From: Obelidium mucronatum
Taxonomy: Eukaryota > Chytridiomycota > Chytridiomycetes > Chytridiales > Chytriomycetaceae
NCBI GenBank assembly: GCA_025765595.1
Contig: JAIVFH010000031.1
Location: forward strand, 62,001 to 126,000
Reading direction: 5' to 3'
DNA: 64,000 bases
This document shows, piece after piece, positions 21,634 through 33,047 of the stretch. Under the pieces are notes generated by a model, which was not told the origin of the DNA, made no database searches, and saw only the letters and a list, made by a program, of their open reading frames with translations. A program made the position numbers and the translations under genes. Every line of letters starts with the position of its first letter. The stretch's first letter is position 1.

Positions 21634-23370
21634 ATGTGGGTGACAGCATCGATCGCATCGCTGTTTGCCATATCGGTCTTTCTTTTCATATTCGGAGAGG
21701 TAAGACTAATCTTTGAATCCCGAAGAATGACCTTGCTAACTGTGGACAAAGAGCAAGATGTTTCGTGGGACTTTTATTCATCAGGCATACATCCTGCTCA
21801 CTGAGATCTTACCGCAAAAGGCCTAGTGAGTTCTGGAGCATCAAAAAAAGCTTTATTCTGATCACTCTAGTTTGGCAGTCGATTACTTGGATATGTGATT
21901 GGACCGGTGTTGATGGGACATTTGGAACGATGGACCAACTCACTGTTCTACAAAAAGCATCCACTGATGCAGGTACACAAGAAACAGATCCCAAGATCAT
22001 TTATCGAAATAACGCTCACACTGATATACCCATGATTTGCATACATTGAAAAGGGCTTTTACTTGTTTCTTGTCACCGGTTGCATTTGCCTCTTCCTGAT
22101 CTTTGGATGGCCTAAAGCACCCAATGCATATGTAACGCCTCTTGATCAGTTGAGATCCTCTTCCTTGTTTTTTTATAACCATTTCTACTTTTCAAGGGGG
22201 GTTTTTTTTTCTGAATCAACAAAACTTGCAGGTTCTTTTTCGTTGCCGTATCGGCGTTCACGTACTTTGCTTTCTTCCGTGCTTGCTGGTCTGATCCAGG
22301 AATAGTAACAATTCATAACGCCGAGAAAGTAAACAGACTATTTGACCATGACTACCTCATATTCTCTCCGAAAATGTGTTCGACATGTCTAATTGATAAG
22401 TAAGATTTTCCGTGTTTTGAGCTATGGGCCTTGTTCATCTAAATAACGTTTTACCAACAAAAAAAAAAAACAGACCTGCGCGGTCGAAACACTGTTCTCT
22501 ATGTAATGCGTGTATCGCCAAAGCAGATCATCACTGCGCATGGAGTTAAGTGCCCCTCTTCATCTTTATTTTTTATTGATGTTTTTTTTTTGTTCCTTCC
22601 CAGTCAACAATTGTGTTGGACATAACAACTATCGCTATTTCCTCCTGTTTTTGGTTGCTACTTGGACCATGTGCTTCTACATGACCTATATTGTTATTCG
22701 GACAATGCAGAATGAAATGCATGTCCGGAGTGTAGCACACTACTTGGTTCTTGATCAAGTCACTGGGAAAAGAAGACTTATTACTGCAACTGAATCGGCG
22801 CTGGTATTGTATTACACATACATATATGTATAAACCTCGTTGACGTTACAAAAAAATCTAATAAATAGTATATGGCCCAAGCTGAACCTGTTCTAACAGC
22901 CCTAGGCGCCTTCGCATTTCTAGCTGGGATTATTGTCGTTGCATTCATGTGTTATCAACTCTATTTAGTACTTAGTGGCAGGACTGGTAAGTAAATGGGA
23001 TATATGCCGTTCACTAATCAATACGAAACTAGCCAATGAAGCATTCAAGTGGGATGATCTTGAATATGACATTAAGCACCAGCTTGTAACAGAAATTTCA
23101 AGAAGTGTGTTGGAGTATAATCAAAACTACGGTAAAGTGTCTAAGCCGTCAGATAGCCCTACTCTGGATGAGGCAGCACCACCAGCCAAAGAAACTGCGA
23201 AAGGAAACATGCGGCGACGAAATAAGAAGAAGACCGACACGCCAGACGATACGGCTGATGCGCCTGACGAGAACATTCCCTTCACGAGCTTGAAACAAGT
23301 TCGGAATATCTACAATCGTGGAGTATTTCAAAATCTGTGGGACACACTCTTCCCAATTCCTCTCGGATAG
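21634..23370 (+). CDS. SWF1: DHHC palmitoyltransferase, Swf1/ZDHHC4 type
   Basis: Integral membrane S-acyltransferase; yeast Swf1 acylates membrane-proximal cysteines of SNAREs and other TM proteins at the ER. The gene is broken by about eight short introns (down to 46 nt, 22978-23030 region), so no single long frame covers it. Spliced exons give an N-terminal TM ([19 protein letters not shown]), [38 protein letters not shown], further TMs, [12 protein letters not shown], then the Cys-rich domain [31 protein letters not shown] and [13 protein letters not shown]. The zDHHC TTxE-like block reads [12 protein letters not shown]. The C-terminal tail includes a Lys-rich stretch and [20 protein letters not shown], as in Swf1. 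Exon borders near 21830-22330 are less certain. Confidence 0.9.
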
Positions 23371-23388
23371 GATCCTTTATTTGCCCCG

Positions 23389-23394
23389 AATAAA
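23389..23394 (+). terminator. Putative polyadenylation signal AATAAA (SWF1)
   Basis: AATAAA 18 nt after the SWF1 stop, in the 150-nt gap before the convergent CTD kinase gene. Confidence 0.45.
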
Positions 23395-23520
23395 AAACAA
23401 TATGTATGTATCCTTAACCAGCACCAGACCGCCGACCAGACCGACGCACGAAACCGTCAGAACGTAGTGCTTCCAAAACATCATCAGATGCTGTAAATTC
23501 GATATAAATATAAAGAAGTC

Positions 23521-26500
23521 CTACACTGTGACAATCATACCTTCAAAATGTTGCTTTCGTTTTTTTGCTTTTTTCACAGGCTCGTCTGATGATTGCGGTA
23601 ACTCTGGTTGAGGCGTAGTATCCTGTGGCAACTCCGGTGGCAAATCCTTCTGTGCTGCAATATCCTGCGGCATTTCCTGCGGCATATCCTGTGGAATATC
23701 CTGCGGAATATCCTGCGGAATATCCTGTGGCATATCCTGTGGCATATCCTGTGGAATATCCTGTGGTTTTTCTTCAGGTATCTCAGGTACATCCCCACTT
23801 TCCATCACTTCCTCATCATCTTCTTTAGCCGAATTATCCTTGCTTGCATGACGCTCCACAGGTTCCACACTGAGTTCGGAATCTCTCCTAACTTGTTCAG
23901 CCACCTCCGGTTGTTGTTGCTGGTGTTCAATCCCCTCACTTTGGCGGTTCGAGTAGTTTGGGCTCCCTTCATCATCCAAGTTGCGGCGGCGATTTCCTAC
24001 TTCAGCATTCATCGGACTGCGACCAGTTGAACTCGCATCATTCCGCGGGCTTGCATTCCGTGGGCTCACATTTCGGAAGTTCCCTTGTTGAAATTTCCCA
24101 TGATGGTCAACATTCGGATTCGGATTCGGGCTCGTATTCCTTGAATTCCTCCGATCATAATTCCCTTCGTACTTTGGAGAGATTGTGTTTCGCGGTTTTT
24201 CTCTGTCAAAATTTGGACTGCGATCTCGTGACTTGTTGTTGACGAATGCTGCGTTTCCTACTACACGAGAATCTCCACGAAAACTCCGAGAGGATGGCGG
24301 GCTTGCATCTCGAACGTTTCGTCTTCCAGGGCTACGTGCATGCTGGTTCGTATTTCCGTGATGATGGTGATGATGATGATGATGATGTTGATGTTGATGT
24401 TTATAGGGATCTCGTCTCTCATTTCTCCGATCACGGTCAACAGAATTGAAGGTGTGTGGTGGACTTCGACTGCGTTCTTTGGCTTGATATCGATATGGAC
24501 TTGCACTTCGTTCGCGCACACGGCGGTTGTTATTATTATAACCCCCTCGTATCTGCGGCGGACTGCGGCTACGGTCTACACGCGGTGGATATCGCTCATT
24601 ATGTCGTTGATGCTGGTACTGCTGACGTTGGACCTGAGCAGGACGATCTTGAAATCCACCTCGTTTCGCATAAAAAGGCTGAGGAGACCGGCGAGATCGT
24701 ACAGGAGGTGGAGGAGACAATGAACGTTTTCGGCGTCTTTTTTCAGGACTCTGCGACTTCCGGCGGCGGGCGGGACTCCGAGAGACACTGTGCTGTCTCG
24801 AGCTTTCACGGCCGCGAGACCTCCTTCTTGAGCTGGCACTACTATCGCTAGATCCAGAGGAGCTACTGGAGGACATGGAACTATTGCTGCTAACGCTTCG
24901 ACTTCGCGGTCTTCGAATGACGGGAGCCAACGGTGGCGGTGGAAGTGGGACACCAGAGTTGCTTCCAGATAGTTGCCGTGATGGTTTGCTCGCATTCTGC
25001 TGAGGAGAACGATTTCTATGGCTGTTGTCCGCATCCATCGTCCTGGAGTGGATTGGGGAGTGAGAAGTCCCTCCCTCTTGCGACCGTCGAGAATTTACTC
25101 TGAAATGACCCTCATTTCTCTCTTCCCAAGTATCCCCCCCAAAACCTGATACACGACTTTCCGTCCTAATATCGCTTTGCCGAGGAGGTGGTTTGATTTT
25201 GTATGTGGGTTCCAGGCCAGGGGGAGGAGGGGGAGGGGGCGGAGGTGGAGGTGGGGGTAAAGAGACCGATTGCTGATTTGATAGCGATTGCTGATTTGAT
25301 AGATTATTTTCGAGGGCAAACTTTCGTAAAGATGGTGCAGGAATGGCTTTGGGGGTAGGTTCATTGATTGACGAGCTTGATCCGAACAAATCCGGGTAGG
25401 ACAAAGAATAATCCTTGTCCTCTGTGCCGATTAATGAGTTCGATAAGTCAGTATTTGAATCGATTGCAGTCGCATGAACGGGTTCTTGAGGTATACTATG
25501 CACTGAATCTGCACTTCCAGGTGGCCCGTCTAAACTGACTTGCTCTGGGTGCTTCCCTTTTTTGCGCAATTTACTTTCATATTCGTGCCAATCGCCTTCC
25601 ACTTTTGGGAGTCTAACGGAAAGATGAGAAACGCAATTCAAAAATCAATCACACATACTCAGTTGGAAGACAAGCGACAGGTTCCTCAAAAAAGTACATA
25701 TGCGATAGCACGTCGCGAGCGGATGGCCGCAGTAGTGGGTCCAATTGAAGCAGCGATTCCAATAAACTCATGCCCTCTCCAACCAAAGATCTAAAAACTG
25801 TCAGACAGGAAAGTCAAAAAACCATAGTAACTTGGATACCTCTTCATAACTTCCTTCACGGTTCGAGGGTATGATTTCGAAGGACGCATGAAGCTCCACC
25901 ACGGCATTCCAACGACCCCTGGCCATATTTCATCATTCGGAACACCACAGACTTTCCAAATATGATCCAATTGAGATATTTCGTCGTTCCCGGGAAATAG
26001 GGGCTTTTTAATATACATTTCGGCCATGATGCATCTATGATACAGCATCGTTATTCACGAGTGGGAGTTAATTTCTGAGATAGTTACCCCGAGCTCCATA
26101 GATCAATTTCGGTATTATATGATGTTGAACCGAGTAGCAGTTCCGGTGGTCGATACCACAAGGTAATAACACGATTTGTATATTCAATTTTAGGAATAGT
26201 CATATATCGAGCCAGGCCGAAGTCCGCCAACTTTAGAATACCATCGTTGTTGAGAAGTAAATTGGACCCTAAAAAAAGCTGTTAATGTATGATAAAAGCG
26301 AGAGGAATGAAATTACCCTTCATATCTCGATGGATAATTCCCTTCTCGTGCAGATACGCCAACCCTTCAAATAATTGCTTCATTAAGCATTTGATGTGCT
26401 TCTGTTCCCAGTGCAACTGAGCATTGTTAAATATTCCTGTCAAGTCATGATCCATGTATTCGAAAACGAGATGAACAAAACCTGTGAATATGGAAAAATT

Positions 26501-27572
26501 AAAAATACAAACGTAATAAACAAAAGAAAGACAAACATGAGTTATGATACTCGTCTGATATAATTTCCAAAAGCCGTACAACATTTTCATGACGAAGCGC
26601 AGTCAGTATTTTAATTTCCCGAACTCCAGTGATTGGAAACTGCATGTGTTTTTTTTCAGCAGGACTTCAAAACCGAATGAATGATAACAACACACACCCC
26701 TTCCTTCTCCGTCTCAATTCGAACCCGCTTCAACGCAACAATTTGGTTGGTTTTCCTGTTAATTGCTTTGTACACTTTCCTATTTGGTGGCAATAAAGAG
26801 TTAGGGCTTGACGATACAAAAAATGGTGAGGGGAGGAGTGTGAGGAGTCCCCAAAAGAGTTCCGTGTGAGGTTGGGAAGTGATTTGGGTGGAATGTGGTG
26901 GGTGGATTGAATTCGAGGTGGGATTTTTCCACAATACTACTAGCAGTACTACAACGACAAGTAAAGCAGTGCTCAATCCGTTTCCATATTCGATAAAGTA
27001 TAAAAAGACGAATATTCACATAAGAACCAATGAGTATATTTGGGCATTCGTGTTGCGGGAAGAGAAAAAACAAAAACAACAACATTGGCATACCCATAAG
27101 TTCCTTCGCCCACCATTGCTGTCTTTTCGTAGAGGGTTTCCACAGATGTAAACACAGCAGGCCTGAAGGCCAGCGACGGATCCTCCGGAGATTTTGGTAT
27201 TTGAGGGGTGACAATTACAGCAGACGAGGGTTTCAGCAGAAGCGGATGATTGGGCGATTGCTGGTGGGTATTATACTCGCGTTGAGCAGGCGGCGGCGGC
27301 ACGGGCGCGGCGTTGCTGTGGCCAAACGGGCCGCGCGCCGCGGGGGCCGCAGCCGCGCGGAACGGATGCGCGGCGGAGCCCGGAAGCGGCGGCGGCGGCC
27401 GCGGGACGCGCGCGCCCGGAGCCGGAAGCGGCGGCGGCTGCGGCAGCTGGGGCGCGCCTGCAGCGCCGCCGCCGCCGCCAAAGGCTGCGCCGAATCCGGG
27501 CCCGGCGCCCGGAACGCCGGCGGCGGCGGCGGCGGCCGCGCCGGGTGCATTCTTGGCGGGCGGGTGATGCAT
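23521..27572 (-). CDS. CTK1: CTD kinase catalytic subunit (Ctk1/CDK12-13 type) with long RS-rich C-terminal tail
   Basis: Cyclin-dependent kinase predicted to phosphorylate the RNA polymerase II CTD during elongation. It is about 1150 aa. The first exon (27572 to about 27103) encodes an Ala/Gly/Pro-rich leader, then the glycine loop VGEGTYG. Later exons give [34 protein letters not shown] (PSTAIRE-like helix), [12 protein letters not shown] (a Ctk1/CDK12 hallmark), [13 protein letters not shown] and [14 protein letters not shown]. The rest of the C-lobe runs to [13 protein letters not shown]. The last exon (to 23521) encodes about 690 disordered residues: polyproline, RS repeats ([20 protein letters not shown]), poly-His and a PQD repeat. 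In animals the CDK12/13 RS region precedes the kinase; here it follows. Small introns in the kinase part are T-rich. It is divergent from eIF3k, 79 nt between ATGs. Confidence 0.88.
23650..23770 (-). repeat. 12-bp minisatellite encoding P-Q-D-[IM] repeats
   Basis: About ten copies of a 12-bp unit (plus-strand form close to GGAATATCCTGC / GGCATATCCTGT) encode alternating PQDI and PQDM units near the C-terminus of the CTD kinase. Copies are near-identical, which suggests recent slippage. Off-frame readings give spurious hydrophobic frames. Confidence 0.85.
24355..24400 (-). repeat. Poly-His-coding trinucleotide repeat
   Basis: A run of GATGAT/GATGTT on the plus strand encodes about ten consecutive histidines (HQHQ followed by poly-H) in the RS-rich tail of the CTD kinase. 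Poly-His tracts are known speckle-targeting elements in animal kinases such as DYRK1A; that role here is inference. Confidence 0.75.
27270..27570. other. GC-rich island in exon 1 of the CTD kinase
   Basis: GC-rich block directly downstream of the start codon, nearly stop-free on both strands and coding for Ala/Gly/Pro-rich sequence. It ends where the conserved kinase part begins. Confidence 0.8.
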
Positions 27573-27651
27573 CCAAGCGAGTGAGTGGTTTTTGGGGAGG
27601 TCAAAGCGAGGTGCTTTTTTGTCTTTCTCTTTTTCTTCCCAAAATCAACCA
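27573..27651. promoter_or_regulatory. 79-nt bidirectional promoter region (CTD kinase / eIF3k)
   Basis: All of the sequence between the two divergent ATGs. It is T-rich towards eIF3k; no TATA box is evident. Confidence 0.5.
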
Positions 27652-28633
27652 ATGACTGTCGCTCGACCCGACGAGGTAAGAGTCGCTTCGATCGTGCTGT
27701 CTGCATCGCTCACCGCTCATCGTGTTTATCGTTTTGGTTTTGTCTGTACCCCAGATTAACGCGATTGTCGAGTCTGTCGACAGGTGAGGCGTGGTTTTGC
27801 TTCACTCTATTGCATTCGTTCGACCGTTAAGCCTTTCTGCAGATACAACCAGGCAAATCTACCTGTTCTCCAACAATACGTCAATGACCAGATGAAGTCA
27901 AACAGTATTGACGGCCAGGCCAACCTTGCAATCCTCAAACTCTACCAATTCAATCCATCGCTGTCCAACATTGCCACCATTTCTGCAATCCTCACTCTTG
28001 CGTTAGCTTCTCTTCCAGACCCAGACTTCAACCTTTGCCTCTGCCTGCTTTCGCCGGAAGTCATTCAAAACAAGCACATTGTTCCCATCATTGAATTGCA
28101 GCAACTCCTTGAAACGTGCAACTTCAAAGAATTCTGGGGGCGTCTTGAGTCATTTAAATTGCCGTCTTACGATGTCAAGGAATTGAAGAATGGGGGTCCC
28201 GTCAAAAAAGTCGTGGATGTTTTTCCTCAGTTTTCGGTATGTGGGTTAATTTTGTGATGCGAATCAATCCTTATGGTGGAGCTTTCTTTTCATAACAAAA
28301 ACAGTCCCGAATCCGTAACTACGTGACTTCCACCTTGGCCATCACATACCAACAAATCTCTCTTGCGCAGTTCAAGGAATACATTCACTTGGATAAAGCA
28401 GAATTGAATGAATGGATTGAGCAGGCGGGATGTTCGTTCTCTCAGGTATTTCTTTTAAAGACGGCTGTAGTAAATTTTGTGTTTTTAACACGTTCAAATA
28501 TTGTCAGGATGATGCATCTCTCATTGACTTTCCCTTAATCAATGAAAACCTTCCAAAGCCCGCTCTGGTGAAGGAAAATATTCGCTTCGAGCAGCTTACA
28601 AAGATTATCGGGGTTTCAAAGATCAGTTCTTGA
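27652..28633 (+). CDS. eif3k: Translation initiation factor eIF3 subunit k
   Basis: Non-core eIF3 subunit with a PCI-like fold; it partners eIF3l. The protein is about 230 aa. The first exons are very short: MTVARPDE at 27652, then INAIVESVDR, then the main exon beginning YNQANLPVLQQYVNDQMKS. Diagnostic segments are NLAILKLYQFNP, LPDPDFNLCLCLL, ETCNFKEFWGRLE, RNYVTSTLAITYQQISLAQF and a final ENIRFEQLTKII. Introns lie near 27676-27760, 27783-27840, 28236-28305 and 28445-28507. The stop (28631-28633) is 30 nt from the stop of the convergent HIBCH gene. Yeast lacks this subunit; its presence fits a lineage that keeps the 12-13 subunit eIF3. Confidence 0.93.
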
Positions 28634-28663
28634 ATGATGATTAAAGCCATTTAAAAAAATGTT

Positions 28664-30662
28664 TTATTCTTGGAGCACAGATACCTCAAGAATACTCAAC
28701 ACTTTTTCTTTCAGTCCTTTCTTTCCTTTACCGCGACCATTATCAATTGTGGATATTCGAGGAAGTCGTTCTGCATCAACTCCTGCCATTCCTTGATCGT
28801 AACCTCCCCATTTTGACATAAACCTGAGTGATCAAATTCACTGCTGTTAGCAACCCTGCTACAATACAACGAGTTCTGACACTCACATATTGACTACATC
28901 TTGACGTTTGGTCAAAGTCATCATCTGTTGCCCACGCCTGTATCGCCCTTTGATCACATTTTCGACATCTCGGTCCGTTGGCAATCCCGAGAGGGTTCGA
29001 TGCGGGTATTCAAAAAAGGTCAAGTCTTTCAAAAATTCCAGTTTCTGTTTTGGAAGTGAGCTATTTGTTGCGTGATTCGATTTCGCTGCGTTTAGCCTTT
29101 CAAAGTATTGGGCGTCAATATCGTCCTGGGTTATACTTTGAAGATTATCAATTGGGGGGAACCAGTTGGGATGGCGTTTGTCAATCAATCGTGCAGTTAC
29201 ACCTTCGAAAAAATCATGTCCTTGCTGATATCAAACCGTTAAAAAAAAAGCAACCAGGGAATTGTGATGTTGATTAAAAGAACATCCCCACCATAAACCC
29301 TTGCACCATTCTGTATTCCATTCGAAAACAGCTAGCAAAGTCCAACTTCCTTCCTCGCCGAAGTTGTTGCAAAGTGACCTTTCATGAAGAAAGTGAGTCC
29401 CCACACCACAAAGAACAAAAAATGCAAACGAAAAAAAAAACCTTTAAACTGGTTGGAGACACTGCACGTAATTCAACCAAAGTCTTTCGTGCCCATTCAG
29501 AATTCTAAGAATCAAAGTAAACTCCTTGACCCCCTTGCATACGTTTTTGAAAAAAAAAAAAAAATGCGCGGCGCACCTCTGCTTCAAGTGCCGCAATAAT
29601 CTCTTCTATTGTATCAAATTGAAATGTCCGATTGATTGCTTTTGACGTCTCGCCACCCAAAGTCCAATGCCTCCAAACGTCCAAACTGAGCGGTTCAGCA
29701 AACTTTTCCAAAACGCGATTGATTTCCACAAGTTCATCCGTTTCTATGTTTCCTAACGCTTCTAAAAGGGCCGGTATCTTTTTCGCCGGCATATAATGTG
29801 ATGCAATCCCAGACAAGCTGGATCATTCAGAGGAAATTATAAATAAAACATAACGCGGGCGACTAACAACAGATGAAAAATATTCATACAATACTTCAAC
29901 CCCTTGCAACCGATGACCAGTCAATCCTAAATAAGTTCCAAGCTCTCCATCCAACCGCGACAGAAAAAAGCTCCCCCCGACATCAGGAAATAGACCTATA
30001 CTCGTTTCAGGCATTGCAAAAAGCGTGTTTTCTGTTGCTATGCGGAACGGGGCATGGACGGAAATGCCAATCCCTCCACCCATAGCGATTCCATTCATGA
30101 GACTGATAAATGGCTTGCTCAGAGTCCCAATCAAATGATTCAAGCGGTATTCAGATTCGATAAACTTCATGGCAAAAGCTAGATCAGCCGGTGACTTGGA
30201 TCTTGCTCGCATCATGGCTGTTAGTATTTGAGCAAGTGAGTTATAGGGTGGCAAACAAATACCAGTGGTTACAGCTAACCTTTCACGTCTCCGCCTGCAC
30301 AGAAACTCCGGCATCCCTCGACGCTGGTGAGCAGAATGACTTTCGTATGGTCGGATTCGTCCCAGACCTGCCCTTCAAGTTTCAGCACAAATGGTATTCA
30401 CTTTTGAAGTGGAATGAGTTTGGACACTAACTTTAAGCTGAGGAGTTATTAGATTGATCATGTTTGTATTAAGCGCGTGAAGACTCTGTGGTCGATTGAG
30501 TAGTAGTAGCCGCAAGTAGTCTTCACGTCTTGCGAGCACCTCAGCAGTACCCGCTGCTTCCGGTTTCAAGTGAAGATCTGTTGTCGGCCAATATACACAA
30601 GCTGATGAATGAAAAGCGCGCAGACTCGAGTAAGCTAGACGTTTCCCTAAGATCCCCGTCAT
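28664..30662 (-). CDS. EHD3: 3-Hydroxyisobutyryl-CoA hydrolase, mitochondrial
   Basis: Crotonase-fold thioesterase of valine catabolism; in fungi the homologue is also a mitoribosome-associated protein (Ehd3/mS47). ATG 30662 opens a presequence-like N-terminus ([19 protein letters not shown]). Exon 1 is 30662-30432. The next exons read [19 protein letters not shown] with SFCAGGDVK, then [20 protein letters not shown] and [20 protein letters not shown] (oxyanion-hole and catalytic Glu/Asp region). Later blocks include [20 protein letters not shown], then [12 protein letters not shown] (HIBCH hallmark), then KRHPNWFPP. The last exon gives [13 protein letters not shown], like the family's C-terminus, and stops at 28664-28666. 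There are about seven exons; some borders near 29230-29570 are approximate. Confidence 0.88.
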
Positions 30663-30699
30663 ATGTTGTATTTTATTTTACTTTTGATGTTTATCCAAG

Positions 30700-33015
30700 T
30701 CAAACGAAGTCTCTTCTTATCACACCCCTCGCATTCAAAAAGTGTTTGTACAGATATGAGTGTCGATCCACCTCCTTCAACCATTCCTCAAACTCCATTC
30801 CATCTTCTTCCTCAATAAACACTTCATCCCTTACACTCCCCTCCGCGAAACCTTCAACATAGTTTTGATCATCAGCGAATTTGATCAAGCCCTCTTGCGC
30901 AGCAGCACTTTCATTCCAGCTGTTATACCCAATATCACAAATACCACTTCCTCGAACAGGAGCAAGGGGCAATCCCTCGATCTTCGCCACACCCCTTCCA
31001 AAGCTTGCAGCAATCATGCTTTGCGGTGTATTCGTTCGAACCACCATCACAAGCATGGCCATCATTGACCGGAACAAGCCACGTGGTAACGGCTGCGGCG
31101 CGCTCACTTGAACTTGGATCCACTCCATTCCATAATGGAATTGTGGTTTGCTGCATGAAACGTTTGTGATTCGATGGAACGGATTTTCAAATCCTCCTTG
31201 CTCTTGTTGTAGTGCTGGCATGTAGTTGTGCCAATCATGAGAGCCGCGGTATTGTTCAAGGATCGAATGAATCTTGTCAAGTTGGGCAGGTGTGATTCGA
31301 TACCGTTTTAGTAGCGATCGATCTTCTTCCGTCGTTGGAAGCAAGTCAATCGGCCCACGGGACTGTTTGGAGGGTTTATAGTGGTGGTGGTTGAGAGGTG
31401 GTAGATTGGCTTGAGGATCCTGATAAATGAGACTTTGCGTTGCAGTTGGAGATGTTGACGGCAGCGCAATGTTGCCACTGGGAGTAACTTTTGTTTCAAA
31501 TCCTACGATATCATCATCGTCGTCGGGGAAAGGTGACAGACTGCTTCTCCCACCCTTCTGTAGTAGAGAGCTTTTCTTTGATTGCGAATCACTGTCAGAA
31601 GCTTTCACAAGTACAGGACCATCATCATCCTCATCGTCTGGGAACGCTGAACCAGCTGAAGGTAAAGAAATACTGCTTCGCTTATTTGTCGATGTTTGCT
31701 GAGTAGTGATACGAGGAATTGGAGGTTTTTTCTGAGCCATTGATGGTTGAGCAAGATGTAATTGGACGGGTTCATCGTCATCACCGTCATCAGGGAAGAC
31801 AGACGTCGATGATTCATCGGATTTTGAAGGACGAGCATTAAACCGCTGCGGAATATCTCGAGTTGGCAAGTAATCTGCTTGTTTGGAAGAGACCGAAGTG
31901 CCACCATGAGTCGCAAAATCCGCACGATACCCATGAGGTGAAGTAGGAGCTGAAGTTGAGAGATGCTGTTGATGCTGACGGAATTTATACATGGATGGCT
32001 CGGCTGCAGAGAGGCGCTTGGATTGTGGTTCGTGTTGCACAGGCATGGGTACAGCAAGAGATTCATCACTTCGGCTCATCAATCCAGAGCTTCTCTTTTT
32101 CAATGCCCCAAAAAACGACTTGACATTCTTTCCAAAGCTGGTGGACATGGTTTGAGGAAAATACGTTGGAGACTTCACGTGTTGGTTGGAGTTGTCGGCA
32201 GGGACTGGCAATGAGTCCCCTTCTTTTCCCATGTCGGCAAGTTTTTGAGTAATAAGAGAGGATGGGGAGGTTACAGTTGGAGTAACTGTAATGGGAGAAT
32301 CCACATCATTCGTATTTGCCGAGCTCCTTTCTCTCGATTTAGACCGGGATCTTAATGAAGCCGCCGATTGCTTCACAGTTGCGGCGGCTTTTTTCATGGT
32401 ATCAAAAACAGAATCCGTTGTGGCTGAACTATTGACAAGAACATCAAATGACTCCACATCACTTCGAAATGGAAATCCAGTTTGAGGAGGAGGAGGAGCG
32501 AAAGCGTAGGTCTGGTAGGTATTTATCAATCAGAACAGACAAAGATGGTCGGAAAGACTTACCGGAATCAGGTATTCGTAAGTTCGAAAGTCACACATCC
32601 GTCTCGCCGAGAAAGATTTGTCAACACTAGGCATAGCGAATAAGTCAGAGAGAGCGTAACGGATTGGTTGAAAACAATAAAAGGGGTTACCGAATGACTT
32701 TGAACACCCGCACTGATTGTGGGAGGACAGCGTTGAGTGTATTCGCCGTTGGGAGACGTACGCCTTTGACAAGGACTTCCAAAGAAAGAACTTGCTTCAC
32801 ACAGTACTCTCCTCGTTCGGTTACCGTTGCCCGTGAGATTCCTGTCATCTATCAAACTGATGTTGGCTGCTTGACTTATGGCAACCCTCCAGACTTACCC
32901 GAACACCTTCGGACTCATCGCCATCGGACGAACAACATGCGGCAATTGCTGAAAGCATTGCCGTCTCTGGATCGCGGGCCGAGGCACAAAATCCAAACAG
33001 TACTGCAATCTTCAT
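30700..33015 (-). CDS. Divergent Pus1/TruA-type pseudouridine synthase-like protein with acidic insert
   Basis: Related to eukaryotic Pus1/PUS1 tRNA pseudouridine synthases. It is 716 aa in four exons (33015-32899, 32848-32691, 32626-32563, 32511-30700; phases fit). Matches are MKIAVLFGFC, then RATVTERGEYC, NAVLPQSVRVFKVIRV, DKSFSARRMCDFRTYEYLIP, YRITPAQLDKIHSILEQYRG, SHDWHNYMP, EWIQVQVSA and AMLVMVVRTNTPQSMIAASF. Two things are odd. The catalytic Asp of the family's RTDKG motif aligns without a gap with Glu50 (VTERG), and the substrate-loop GYxGMQ-like block after FGFC is missing. About 300 disordered residues are inserted after TYAFAPPPPQ, with three copies of an FPDD acidic motif. It may be inactive or a moonlighting RNA-binding protein. 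It is divergent from MRM2, 32 nt between ATGs. Confidence 0.78.
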
Positions 33016-33047
33016 TTATCGTTTAATTTTTTATTATTTTTTGAAAG
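33016..33047. promoter_or_regulatory. 32-nt bidirectional promoter region (Pus1-like / MRM2)
   Basis: The shortest start-to-start gap in the window: 32 nt, almost pure A/T. Promoter elements must extend into at least one coding region. Confidence 0.5.

Noticed and set aside
23608..24030. Hydrophobic or Ile/Arg-rich plus-strand frames opposite the PQD repeat
   Set aside because: Off-frame or antisense readings of a 12-bp minisatellite; they have no independent support.
32664..33026. Plus-strand 120-aa frame
   Set aside because: Antisense to the first exons of the Pus1-like gene, whose splice phases and motifs are consistent.
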